Shown one piece after another: positions 54,403-62,366 of a stretch of DNA of 64,000 nucleotides (the stretch's first letter is position 1; every line of letters starts with the position of its first letter). The notes under the pieces are model-generated. The model worked only from the letters and a program-made list of their open reading frames with translations. It was not told the DNA's origin and did not search any database. Position numbers and translations under genes: made by a program. The DNA comes from an uncultured Bacteroidales bacterium (GTDB taxonomy: Bacteria > Bacteroidota > Bacteroidia > Bacteroidales > P3), in NCBI GenBank assembly GCA_900316235.1, contig ONCC01000002.1, forward strand, positions 29,178 to 93,177, given 5' to 3'.

Positions 54403-54959
54403 GATATTGTGTTTTCTTCTGTTAATCTGACAAGGCAAAACAGCGAGTAGTTCACAATGTCCATATATCCGCCTTCCACGCCCTCACTCACCAGCGTCTT
54501 GCCTTCATTGTCCTCTATCTGCTTGATGCGCAGCAGTTTCATAAGAATCAGGTCTACCATCGAACTCACCCTCATCTGCCTCCACGCCTCGCCGTAGTCG
54601 TGGTTCTTGTCCATCATCAGGTCCAGAATTCTCTTCACCTGCTCGTCATAGAGGGTCATCGTCTCCTCCAGCGGCAGCTCCAAACTTTCACCTTCCGCCT
54701 TTGATCTTTCTCCTTGTATCAGCGCCATCACCGCATAGTTGACCATAGCGACGAACTCGTCGCGGATGTCGTCGCCCACGCGGTTCTCGCCGCTCTCCTG
54801 AATGCTGCGTATGCGGTTGGCCTTGATGAATATCTGGTCGGTGAGCGACGGCAGGCGCAGGATGCGCCACGAGGTGCCGTAGTCGCGCGTCTTCTTCTCG
54901 AACAGCGCCCGGCACACCGCCACTTCCTGTTCCATCTCTTTCCTGGTATCGTGTTCCAT
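54399..54959 (-). CDS. DUF1599 domain protein
   Basis: A 186-residue soluble protein with two tandem DUF1599 units: KTRDYGTSWRILRLPSLTDQ (about 23-42) and KNHDYGEAWRQMRVSSMVDL (about 118-137), each followed by a helix with IK/LL-R-I-x-x-I. I place the start at the ATG at 54959 (an ATG at 54983 is possible). The linker between the units, GERSKAEGESLELP, is encoded by a 7-bp array (54685-54716). The function of the family is unknown, and it regularly lies beside DoxX-like and folP genes in Bacteroidetes. Confidence 0.85.
   Translation of the reverse strand: MEHDTRKEMEQEVAVCRALFEKKTRDYGTSWRILRLPSLTDQIFIKANRIRSIQESGENRVGDDIRDEFVAMVNYAVMALIQGERSKAEGESLELPLEETMTLYDEQVKRILDLMMDKNHDYGEAWRQMRVSSMVDLILMKLLRIKQIEDNEGKTLVSEGVEGGYMDIVNYSLFCLVRLTEENTIS
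54685..54716. repeat. 7-bp array inside the DUF1599 gene
   Basis: CTTTCAC, CTTCCGC, CTTTGAT, CTTTCTC and a partial fifth unit. It encodes the linker between the two DUF1599 units. Confidence 0.6.
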
Positions 54960-55153
54960 GAGTCCATTTTTAGTCACAACCATCTTTAAACGCAACTTTA
55001 TATTATTTATTGTATAGAATATAAAAAATATTTCCGACACCCCGCCAGCCGGCTGGCGGCAAAGTGTAATTTTTGCCGCCCCAAGACAATATTTCACCAT
55101 TTTTCTCGTTCTTTTTTAACAAAAAAGAAACGACCTCAAAGAGACAAAAAAAC

Positions 55154-55999
55154 ATGGAGAGTCAAAAATTCACCCCCTTCAGCATCACGGTCCAGGGGCG
55201 GCTAGTCACCTTCGACCGGCCGGCCGTGATGGGCATACTCAACGTGACCCCCGACTCCTTCTACGACGGTGGCCGGCACCTCGGCCCCGAAGCCCTTGTC
55301 AATCACGCCCATAAGCTTGTCGCCGAGGGTGCCGACATTGTGGATATCGGCGTCGTCTCCTCGCGCCCCGGCGCACAACTGCTGCCGCCCGACGTTGAGG
55401 CCCAGCGACTTGCCGAGGCGGTCACCCTCGTCCGCCAGGCCCTTCCCGAGGCCATCCTCTCGGTCGACACCTGCTACTCGCTCCCCGCGCAGAAGGCCGT
55501 CGAGGCGGGAGCCGACATCATCAATGATATCAGCGGCGGACAATTCGATGAGGCTATGTTCCAAACCGTTGCCAACCTGCAAGTTCCCTACATCCTGATG
55601 CACAACCGCGCACTGCCCTCCGAGATGCAGCAGCACACGGGATATGACGACATAGTGGACGACCTGACGAAATATTTTTCCAAACACCTCGACACACTCT
55701 ACCGCCTGGGGGTCAAGGACGTATGGATTGACCCGGGCTTCGGGTTCGCCAAGAGCGTGGAGGAAAATTTCGAGCTGCTGCACCGTCTGGACGAACTCAC
55801 CAGCCTCTTCCGCGAGCCGCTGCTCACGGCCTTGAGCCGCAAGAGCATGATTTACAAAAAACTCGGCATCACGCCCGACGAGGCGCTCTCCGGCACCATC
55901 GCCCTCGACGCCATCGCCCTGATGAAAGGCAGCCGCCTGCTCCGCGTCCACGACCCGCGCCCCGCCCTCGAAACCATCAAATTATTTGAAACAGTATGA
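55154..55999 (+). CDS. folP: Dihydropteroate synthase
   Basis: A 281-residue folate-pathway enzyme, the target of sulfonamides, joining p-aminobenzoate to the pterin diphosphate. MGILNVTPDSFYDGGRH, IVDIGVVSSRPGA (with a Val-Val-Ser variant of the usual GGESTRPG), SVDTCYS, INDISGG, LMHNRALP and LTALSRKSMI follow the family order. Start at the ATG at 55154; the open frame to the left has no support. Its stop overlaps the cdaA start by 4 bp. Confidence 0.95.
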   Translation: MESQKFTPFSITVQGRLVTFDRPAVMGILNVTPDSFYDGGRHLGPEALVNHAHKLVAEGADIVDIGVVSSRPGAQLLPPDVEAQRLAEAVTLVRQALPEAILSVDTCYSLPAQKAVEAGADIINDISGGQFDEAMFQTVANLQVPYILMHNRALPSEMQQHTGYDDIVDDLTKYFSKHLDTLYRLGVKDVWIDPGFGFAKSVEENFELLHRLDELTSLFREPLLTALSRKSMIYKKLGITPDEALSGTIALDAIALMKGSRLLRVHDPRPALETIKLFETV

Positions 56000-56790
56000 T
56001 AACCAATGCTATCCTGGGCCTCCCCACGCCCAACCTCATCGACATCATCGATATCGCCATCGTGGCGGCACTGGTCTTCTATGTCTACCGCATGATCCGC
56101 GGCAGCAACGCCATGCTCATCTTCTGGGCCCTCGTGATCATCCTCATCGCCTGGCGCGCCGCCGACCTCCTGGGAATGAGGCTCCTGGGAGCCATCCTCT
56201 CCGCCATCGCCAGCGTGGGTCTGATAGCCCTCATCGTCATCTTCCAGCCCGAGATCCGCCGCTTCCTCCTCTTCCTCGGCACCAAAACCCAGATCGACGA
56301 CAACCTCTGGCGTCGACTCCAGTTCTGGCGCCAGCAGCAGAAAGTGACCAAAAACAGTGGCTATGAGGACTATGTGAACGCCTGCGTCCACATGTCGCAG
56401 ACCAAGACCGGCGCTCTCATCATCTTCAAACGCCAGAACTCCGTTGATGAACTCGTCGACACCGGCGAGCTGGTCGACGCACTGGCGTCCAGCGCCTTGA
56501 TAGAGACCATCTTCTTCAAGAACTCTCCCCTGCACGACGGCGCCATGATTGTCAACGGCAACCACATCATCGCCGCACGCTGCATCCTGCCCGTCACCTC
56601 GCGACTCGACATCGACCCCAACCTCGGCCTCCGCCACCGCAGCGCCATAGGCGTCACCGAACAACTTGATGTGCTGAGCGTTATCGTCAGCGAGGAGACC
56701 GGCGCCATCTCCTACGCCCTCAACGGCGAGATACACCACGACATCTCCCCCGTCGAACTACGCCAAGTGCTCGAGAAATACAACTGTTGA
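55996..56790 (+). CDS. cdaA: Diadenylate cyclase CdaA
   Basis: A 264-residue membrane enzyme that makes c-di-AMP from two ATP. Three transmembrane helices occupy about 15-85; the DAC domain has DGA at 181-183 and RHR at 213-215, the two signature motifs. The folP-cdaA order is common in Bacteroidetes. The degrading enzyme is encoded at 12244. No CdaR-type regulator is adjacent, unlike in Firmicutes. Confidence 0.96.
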   Translation: MITNAILGLPTPNLIDIIDIAIVAALVFYVYRMIRGSNAMLIFWALVIILIAWRAADLLGMRLLGAILSAIASVGLIALIVIFQPEIRRFLLFLGTKTQIDDNLWRRLQFWRQQQKVTKNSGYEDYVNACVHMSQTKTGALIIFKRQNSVDELVDTGELVDALASSALIETIFFKNSPLHDGAMIVNGNHIIAARCILPVTSRLDIDPNLGLRHRSAIGVTEQLDVLSVIVSEETGAISYALNGEIHHDISPVELRQVLEKYNC

Positions 56791-56820
56791 GCGCTGAGTT
56801 ACAGACCACTTAGAAAATAA

Positions 56821-56853
56821 TTTGCAACGGTACGATTTTTTTACGTATCTTTG
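56821..56853 (+). promoter_or_regulatory. Promoter of the M16 peptidase gene
   Basis: TTTG (56821-56824), a 21-bp spacer and TATCTTTG (56846-56853). The ATG follows at 56911. Confidence 0.7.
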
Positions 56854-56910
56854 CATTCTATTTAATACATGGAATCATCATATATTTTATATAACTAAAC
56901 AACAAAAAAA

Positions 56911-59814
56911 ATGAAGAAATCAATTTGGATTCTGCTGCTGACCGCTCTGATTGGCGGCACCTCTTTCGCCCAGTTCCCCGGTGCTGACAAGAAAGAGAAA
57001 AAAAGTGACCTGAAAGCCCAGGTGGCCCTCGACAAAAAGGTGACCTACGGCAAGTTGGACAACGGATTCACCTACTACATCCGCAACAACAAGAAACCCG
57101 AGAAGATGATCCAGTTCCGCCTGGTCACCAACGCCGGTTCCATCATGGAACGCGACGACCAGCAGGGTCTCGCCCACTTCTGCGAGCACATGGCTTTCAA
57201 CGGCATCAAGGGCTATCCCGGCAACCAGATGATCGACAAGCTGCAGCAGCACGGCGTGGAGTTCGGACGCGACATCAACGCCTACACCTCCTTCGACCAG
57301 ACTGTCTACTATGTCAACATCCCCGCCGACGACCCCGAGATGGTCAAGATGGGTATCGAAATCCTCGACGGCTGGGCCGGCAACATCCTCTTCGACCAGA
57401 AGGAGATTGAGGAAGAGCGCGGCGTCATCCACGAGGAGTGGCGCGGTGGCGTCGGCCACGGCGACCGTCTCCGCAAGAAGACCTGGCCCATCATGCTCAA
57501 AGGTTCCCTCTATGCCGACCGTCTCCCCATCGGTAAGGAAGAGGTCATCATGAACTTCAAGCGCCAGTCCATCGTCGACTTCTTCAACGACTGGTACCGT
57601 CCCGACCTGCAGGCCATCGTCATCGTTGGCGACATGGACAACTACGAGTATGCCGGCCTCAAAGGCCCCAAGGCCATGGAGCAGAAGGTCAAAGACACCT
57701 TCAGCAGCCACAAGTTCCTCGGCACCCAGAAGCTGGAGCGCAAGAGCTATGAGATCCCCGACAACGTCGAACCCCTCATCTGCATCGCCACCGACAAGGA
57801 GGCCACCAACACCAGCCTCGCCCTCTACTGGAAACACAAGAAAGGTGTCAACGGCACCGTCGGCGCCTACCGCACCATGCTCGTCCGCAGCCTCATCGGC
57901 ATGATGATCAACGAGCGCTTCAACGAGCTCACCCAGAAACCCTCCGCCCCCATGATGTATGCCGGCGGCGGCTACAGCGGCTTCCTCGGCCGTGAAATCG
58001 ACGTCTTCGCCCTCAGCGCCGCTCCCAAGGAGAACCGCATCAACGAGACCGCCGAAGCCCTCCTCAAGACCGTCAAGCAGATGACCGACCACGGCTTCCT
58101 GCTGGCCGAACTCGAGCGCCAGAAAGAAGAACTCCTCAGCAACTACACCAAGATGGCCAAGGAAGAGAACAAGACTCAGACCAACAGCCTCGCCGACGAA
58201 TACACCGACCACTACCTCGAGAACGAACCCTGCCCCGGCATCCGCCAGGAATGGAAATATGCCAAGGAGTTCCTCCCCGAAATCACCCTCGACGAGTGCA
58301 ACGCCATGATTAAGACCTGGGTCACCGACCAGAACCTCATCTTCTACCTCACCGCCCCCGAGAAGGACGGCGTCAACGTGCCCACCGAGAAGGAAGTCCT
58401 CGACATCCTCAAGAACAGCAAGAATGTGGCCACCGAACCTTGGGTTGACAACTTCAACAACCAGTCCCTCTTCAGTGAGACCATCGAGGCCATCACCCCC
58501 ATCCAGACCGCCAGCAACCCCGTCCTCGGCTACACCGAGTACATGTGCCCCAATGGCGTCCGCTTCGTGGTGAAGAAGACCGAACTCAAAGCCGACGAAA
58601 TTCTCATCTCCTCCTTCTCCTTCGGCGGCACCTCGCTCTATGGTGACGAGGACTGCTACCAGGCCGAGAACGCCGACTCCTTCGTCGACGAAGGCGGCAT
58701 CGCCGACTTCAGCTCCACTCAGCTCAGCAAGAAACTCAAAGGCATGAACCTCTCCATCAGCCCCTACATCGGCAGCTCCACCCAGGGCTTCAACGGCAAC
58801 TGCTCCCCCAAGGACCTCGAGACCACCCTCCAGCTCATCAACCTCTACTACACCGCCCCCCGCAAGGACCAGGAGGCCTACGAGCGCGAGATCGAGAACA
58901 CCATCCAGCAGCTCAAATACATCGCCGACAACCCCCAGTATGCCTTCATCGAGAAATACTACCGCACCGCCTACCCCAACGACAAACGCCAGGTCATCTT
59001 CCCCAGCGAGGAGAAAGTGCGCAGCCTCAGCCTCGACCGCATGTTCGAGATCTACAAGGAGCGCTTCGCCTTCGCCAACAACCAGACCTTCTTCTTCGTC
59101 GGTAACGTCAGCGACAGCAACATCGCCATGATTGCCAACTACCTCAACCACCTGCCCACCATCGCCGCCGTCACCAAGGACTACTTCATCGACCGCAGCG
59201 CCAAGTTCGCCACCGGCATCCAGCACGCCGAGGTGAAGAAGGGCATCGAGAAGCAGGGCATGCTCATCATGACCGGCCAGATGGAAGTCCCGGGCGCCGA
59301 ACTCGACCCCCAGACCCGCATGGCCATCCAGCAGCTCGGTGAATGCCTCAGCATCACCGTCACTGAAATCATCCGCGAGAAGAACGGCGACGCCTACAGC
59401 CCCAGCGGCAGCGCCAGCGCCAGCGTCTCCCTCTCCGGCAAAGGCACCGTGAACTGGCAGTTCTACATCGGCCTCGACCCCGAGAAGGCCAAGAAAGTCG
59501 AGAAAGACTGCATCACCATCCTCAAGCAGTACATGAAGAAGGGTTGCGACCAGAAAACCCTCAACAAGGTTCAGGAACAGCTCATCGTCCAGCACGACAA
59601 GAGCATCCAGAACAACAGCTGGTGGTCCAGCGTCATCCAGAGCGCCTACATGTTCAACGAGAGCCGCGACTACCAGGTGACCGACTACAGCAAGATGGTC
59701 AAGGCCGTCACTCCCGCCGACATACAGCGCCTCGCCGCCAAGTATATCAACCTTAACAACTACGTCGCCGTGACCCTCCGTCCCGAGGACGGCGCCGTCG
59801 GAACCGCCGACTAA
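56911..59814 (+). CDS. M16 family zinc peptidase (PqqL-like)
   Basis: A 967-residue protein with a signal peptide (MKKSIWILLLTALIGGTSFAQ). The first M16 half has the inverted zinc motif HFCEH near 89-93 and the distal Glu in EERGVIHEEWRGG; the second, inactive half begins near 540 (NPVLGYTEYMCPNGVRFVVKKTEL). The two-domain layout with a linker is usual for M16B single-chain forms, length 930-970. Probably periplasmic, degrading peptides or precursors. Strong codon bias (C-ending codons) suggests high expression. A hairpin terminator follows. Confidence 0.94.
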   Translation: MKKSIWILLLTALIGGTSFAQFPGADKKEKKSDLKAQVALDKKVTYGKLDNGFTYYIRNNKKPEKMIQFRLVTNAGSIMERDDQQGLAHFCEHMAFNGIKGYPGNQMIDKLQQHGVEFGRDINAYTSFDQTVYYVNIPADDPEMVKMGIEILDGWAGNILFDQKEIEEERGVIHEEWRGGVGHGDRLRKKTWPIMLKGSLYADRLPIGKEEVIMNFKRQSIVDFFNDWYRPDLQAIVIVGDMDNYEYAGLKGPKAMEQKVKDTFSSHKFLGTQKLERKSYEIPDNVEPLICIATDKEATNTSLALYWKHKKGVNGTVGAYRTMLVRSLIGMMINERFNELTQKPSAPMMYAGGGYSGFLGREIDVFALSAAPKENRINETAEALLKTVKQMTDHGFLLAELERQKEELLSNYTKMAKEENKTQTNSLADEYTDHYLENEPCPGIRQEWKYAKEFLPEITLDECNAMIKTWVTDQNLIFYLTAPEKDGVNVPTEKEVLDILKNSKNVATEPWVDNFNNQSLFSETIEAITPIQTASNPVLGYTEYMCPNGVRFVVKKTELKADEILISSFSFGGTSLYGDEDCYQAENADSFVDEGGIADFSSTQLSKKLKGMNLSISPYIGSSTQGFNGNCSPKDLETTLQLINLYYTAPRKDQEAYEREIENTIQQLKYIADNPQYAFIEKYYRTAYPNDKRQVIFPSEEKVRSLSLDRMFEIYKERFAFANNQTFFFVGNVSDSNIAMIANYLNHLPTIAAVTKDYFIDRSAKFATGIQHAEVKKGIEKQGMLIMTGQMEVPGAELDPQTRMAIQQLGECLSITVTEIIREKNGDAYSPSGSASASVSLSGKGTVNWQFYIGLDPEKAKKVEKDCITILKQYMKKGCDQKTLNKVQEQLIVQHDKSIQNNSWWSSVIQSAYMFNESRDYQVTDYSKMVKAVTPADIQRLAAKYINLNNYVAVTLRPEDGAVGTAD

Positions 59815-59830
59815 TTCCAAACTTTTATAT

Positions 59831-59868
59831 AGTAGAGACGCAGGAAAACTGCGTCTCTACTTTTTTTA
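59831..59868 (+). terminator. Terminator built from a TAGAGACG palindrome
   Basis: AGTAGAGACGCAG and CTGCGTCTCTACT (13-bp perfect arms, loop GAAAA) followed by TTTTTTT. The same palindrome family elsewhere lacks the T run, so this copy seems to serve as the terminator of the M16 gene. Confidence 0.85.
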
Positions 59869-59881
59869 TTTATTTCAAATC

Positions 59882-60679
59882 ATGCGGAACCAAGAAACCA
59901 CCAAACACGATTATGGCCACGGGCTGCTGATAGCGGGAGCCTACGGCCGCATGGGCTGCGCCATCCTGGCCGCTAAAGCGGCCCTGCGCAGTGGCTGCGG
60001 CCTGGTGAGCACACACCTCCCCTCGCGCTGCGTGGAACCCATGCAGGCGGCATTCCCTGAGGCCATGGTCTCCATCGACCTCTCACCCACCCTCTTCACC
60101 ACCCTACCGGCGAACCTCGACCGATATACGGCCATCGCCGTAGGCCCCGGCATAGGCACCGCCCCTGCCACCTGCCAAGCCCTTCACAGCCTCCTCTCCC
60201 ACCTTTCTCCTCTCTCCTCTCACCTTTCTCCTTCCCTCATCCTCGACGCCGACGCTATCAATATCCTCGCCCTTCAAAAAACGCTTCTCTCTAAACTCTC
60301 AACTCTTAACTGTGTCATCACCCCCCACGCACGCGAATATGAGCGCCTCTTCGGCGACGCCGACCCCGCCGAGATGGCCCGCCGCCACAACATCATCATC
60401 GTCAAGAAAGCCCACCACACCCGCGTCTACGCCCCCGACGGCCGTGTGTATGAGAACCTTACCGGCAACGCCGGCATGGCCACCGCAGGCAGCGGCGACG
60501 TGCTCACAGGCATCCTCATGGGCATCATCGCTCAGAAAAACAGCGACTTATACGAATCCACGTGTCTCGCCGTGCGAATCCATGGCCAAATCGGTGACAA
60601 CCTCACGAAAAAACAGTCCGAATCAAGCCTCATAGCCTCCGATATGGTGGAAGAACTGAAGAATATATCCATCGAATAG
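59882..60679 (+). CDS. nnrD: ADP-dependent NAD(P)H-hydrate dehydratase
   Basis: A 265-residue enzyme that repairs hydrated NAD(P)H. Ribokinase-like fold with GLLIAGAYGRMGCAILAAKAAL at the N-terminus, LDADAINILA, ITPHAREYERLFG and NAGMATAGSGDVLTGI near 196-211. The NnrE epimerase half is absent, so it is a single-domain form. Residues about 104-117 (LLSHLSPLSSHLSP) come from a 7-bp array and are extra compared with the usual loop; KLSTLNC at 138-144 may come from a similar sequence. Confidence 0.92.
   Translation: MRNQETTKHDYGHGLLIAGAYGRMGCAILAAKAALRSGCGLVSTHLPSRCVEPMQAAFPEAMVSIDLSPTLFTTLPANLDRYTAIAVGPGIGTAPATCQALHSLLSHLSPLSSHLSPSLILDADAINILALQKTLLSKLSTLNCVITPHAREYERLFGDADPAEMARRHNIIIVKKAHHTRVYAPDGRVYENLTGNAGMATAGSGDVLTGILMGIIAQKNSDLYESTCLAVRIHGQIGDNLTKKQSESSLIASDMVEELKNISIE
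60191..60236. repeat. 7-bp array inside nnrD
   Basis: CTCCTCT, CACCTTT and CTCCTCT-type heptamers. They encode SHLSPLSSHLSP in frame, nearly the same peptide as the array in the sugar-phosphate transferase gene (41381-41415). Confidence 0.75.
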
Positions 60680-60721
60680 ACAGTAAGTTAACCTTACAAA
60701 CAAAAAATATTTTAAAAAATA

Positions 60722-60753
60722 TTTGGTCGGTTTGCAAAAAGGTTGTATCTTTG
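60722..60753 (+). promoter_or_regulatory. Promoter of tRNA-Asn
   Basis: TTTG (60722-60725), a 20-bp spacer and TATCTTTG (60746-60753), 30 bp before the tRNA. Confidence 0.75.
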
Positions 60754-60782
60754 CACCCGATTTCGAAAGAATCAAGAGAGAT

Positions 60783-60856
60783 TCCTCCTTAGCTCAGTTG
60801 GTTAGAGCACCTGACTGTTAATCAGGGGGTCGAAGGTTCAAGTCCTTCAGGGGGAG
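60783..60856 (+). tRNA. tRNA-Asn (anticodon GTT)
   Basis: A 74-nt tRNA: acceptor stem TCCTCCT with AGGGGGA (one G-U pair), D arm AGCTCAGTTGGTTAGAGC, anticodon loop CTGTTAA, T arm with GGTTCAAGTCC and discriminator G. CCA is not encoded. Confidence 0.95.
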
Positions 60857-60861
60857 CAAGA

Positions 60862-60890
60862 GGCACTGATAATCAGTGCCTTATTTTTTT
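60862..60890 (+). terminator. tRNA-Asn terminator
   Basis: GGCACTGA-TAA-TCAGTGCC (60862-60880) followed by TTATTTTTTT. Confidence 0.9.
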
Positions 60891-61184
60891 GTACCCAAAA
60901 TGTAACCGAATACCATAAAGTATTAGGATTCAGAAATTTGAGGTTATAGCACGATACACCATTCAATTCATCCCCAAAGATAATCTTCTGTACTCAATTA
61001 TTTAAAAATCGATAGATTCAATACCACTTGGGGGTTGTACCTTTTCTTTTCATTTTATAATACATTAGAGTCCCATTCCGCGCAATGGGGGTGCTTCTGT
61101 TTTGCAAGTTTCTTTCCGCCAATCCAATTTTTCTTCGTATCTTTGCACTTTGAAATAGATTGTAAAATACAAATACACAAAACA
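60891..61184. other. AT-rich intergenic region after tRNA-Asn
   Basis: About 290 bp. Apart from a weak hairpin (CCCATT/AATGGG near 61072-61090) and the promoter of the next gene I see nothing. There is no integrase and no repeat of the tRNA end. Confidence 0.6.
61138..61145 (+). promoter_or_regulatory. -7 box of the DUF362 gene
   Basis: TATCTTTG, 39 bp before the ATG at 61185. No -33 element at the expected distance. Confidence 0.6.
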
Positions 61185-62213
61185 ATGAAAAAAGTATTTT
61201 TAGCATTCGCCGCCGCCGCTGCGATGATGATGGCTGGCTGCAATTCACAGAAACAGGAGACGCCCGCTGCCGCGAAGGCTGACGGCGAGGCCGTCGTCTA
61301 CCTCACCCGCGACATCTCGCCCGAGGGGCTGGTCAATATCTACAAGGCCCTCGGCGTGGAGGCCAACGGCCGCGTGGCCGTGAAAATCTCCACCGGCGAG
61401 GGCAGCAATCCCAACTACCTGAAGCCCGAGCTCATCAAGAACCTCGTGCAGCTGGTGGACGGCACCATCGTGGAGTGCAACACCGCCTACGGCAGTGGCC
61501 CCGGCAACGAGAAGGACGAGCGCAACACCTCGGCAAACCATTGGAAGGTCATCGAGCGTCACGGATTCACGCCCCTGTTCAAGGTCGACATTATGGACGA
61601 GGAGGGCGAGATGCGCATCCCCGTGCAGGACACCACCCACATCAAGTACGACATCGTGGGCAGCCACATGGCCAACTATGACTTCATGATTGCCCTCAAC
61701 CACTTCAAGGGCCATCCTATGGGCGGCTACGGTGGAGCGCTGAAGAACCTCAGCATCGGCTGCGGCAGCGCCAACGGCAAGGCCTATATCCACTCCGCCG
61801 GCAAGATGGAGGTGCTCGACATGGCCAAGCTGTGGACACCCGAATTCATCGGCGACCAGGACGGCTTCCTCGAGAGTATGGCGGCTGCCGCCCAGGCCGT
61901 TACCGACTACTTCCGCGCAAAGAAAGGCATCATCTACATCAGCGTGATGAACAATATGAGTATCGACTGCGACTGCGTCGACCATCCCGAGCCCGTGAAG
62001 CTCGAGGACTACGGCATCCTCGCCAGCACCGACCCCGTGGCCCTCGACCAAGCCTGCATCGACATCATCAACAACCAGGAGGTGACCGCCACCAACGACC
62101 CCACCGACCTCCTTGCGCGTATCGACAAGCAGCACGGCATCCACACCATCGAGCATGCTGCAGCCATCGGGCTCGGCACCCGCAAGTACAACCTTGTTAA
62201 TATCGACAAATAA
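61185..62213 (+). CDS. DUF362 domain lipoprotein
   Basis: A 342-residue lipoprotein (MKKVFLAFAAAAAMMMAG then Cys). The mature part is a DUF362 domain: VAVKISTGEGSNPNYLKPELIKNLV, ECNTAYGSGPGNE, HFKGHPMGGYGGALKNLSIGCGSANGK and DYGILASTDPVALDQACIDIIN. In other bacteria DUF362 proteins often carry a ferredoxin domain and act in redox pathways; none is present here, and few Cys are left. Function unknown. The open frame further left (to 61035) lacks a signal and lies over the promoter. Confidence 0.87.
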   Translation: MKKVFLAFAAAAAMMMAGCNSQKQETPAAAKADGEAVVYLTRDISPEGLVNIYKALGVEANGRVAVKISTGEGSNPNYLKPELIKNLVQLVDGTIVECNTAYGSGPGNEKDERNTSANHWKVIERHGFTPLFKVDIMDEEGEMRIPVQDTTHIKYDIVGSHMANYDFMIALNHFKGHPMGGYGGALKNLSIGCGSANGKAYIHSAGKMEVLDMAKLWTPEFIGDQDGFLESMAAAAQAVTDYFRAKKGIIYISVMNNMSIDCDCVDHPEPVKLEDYGILASTDPVALDQACIDIINNQEVTATNDPTDLLARIDKQHGIHTIEHAAAIGLGTRKYNLVNIDK

Positions 62214-62366
62214 GCGTCGGTCGCTACTTTCTCCCTACTTCCTCCCTACACTCTCCGTACTTCTCCCTACCCCGCACGGAGGATACACCTTGCTTGTAGT
62301 GGGTTGGCTATTCGTTGCCGTCGGGTTCATTCCTACAAGGACAATCTTTGTGCTTAGGAGGAGGTC

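Noticed and set aside
56920..59820. A 966-codon open frame on the minus strand opposite the M16 peptidase gene
   Set aside because: It mirrors the codon bias of the plus-strand gene, has a low-complexity Gly/Val/Asp/Leu-rich product without any family motif, and the plus-strand protein has clear M16 motifs and a signal peptide.
60783..61184. tRNA-Asn as an integration site for a mobile element
   Set aside because: No integrase, no second copy of the tRNA 3' end and no excisionase-like gene in the following DNA.
61018..61248. Small minus-strand frame upstream of the DUF362 gene
   Set aside because: It crosses the promoter and signal-peptide region of the DUF362 gene, and its product has no supporting motif.
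62221..62290. CTCCCTAC-rich stretch as a CRISPR or regulatory array
   Set aside because: The units are short, irregular and without spacers; it looks like low-complexity sequence. No CRISPR array was seen anywhere in the window.
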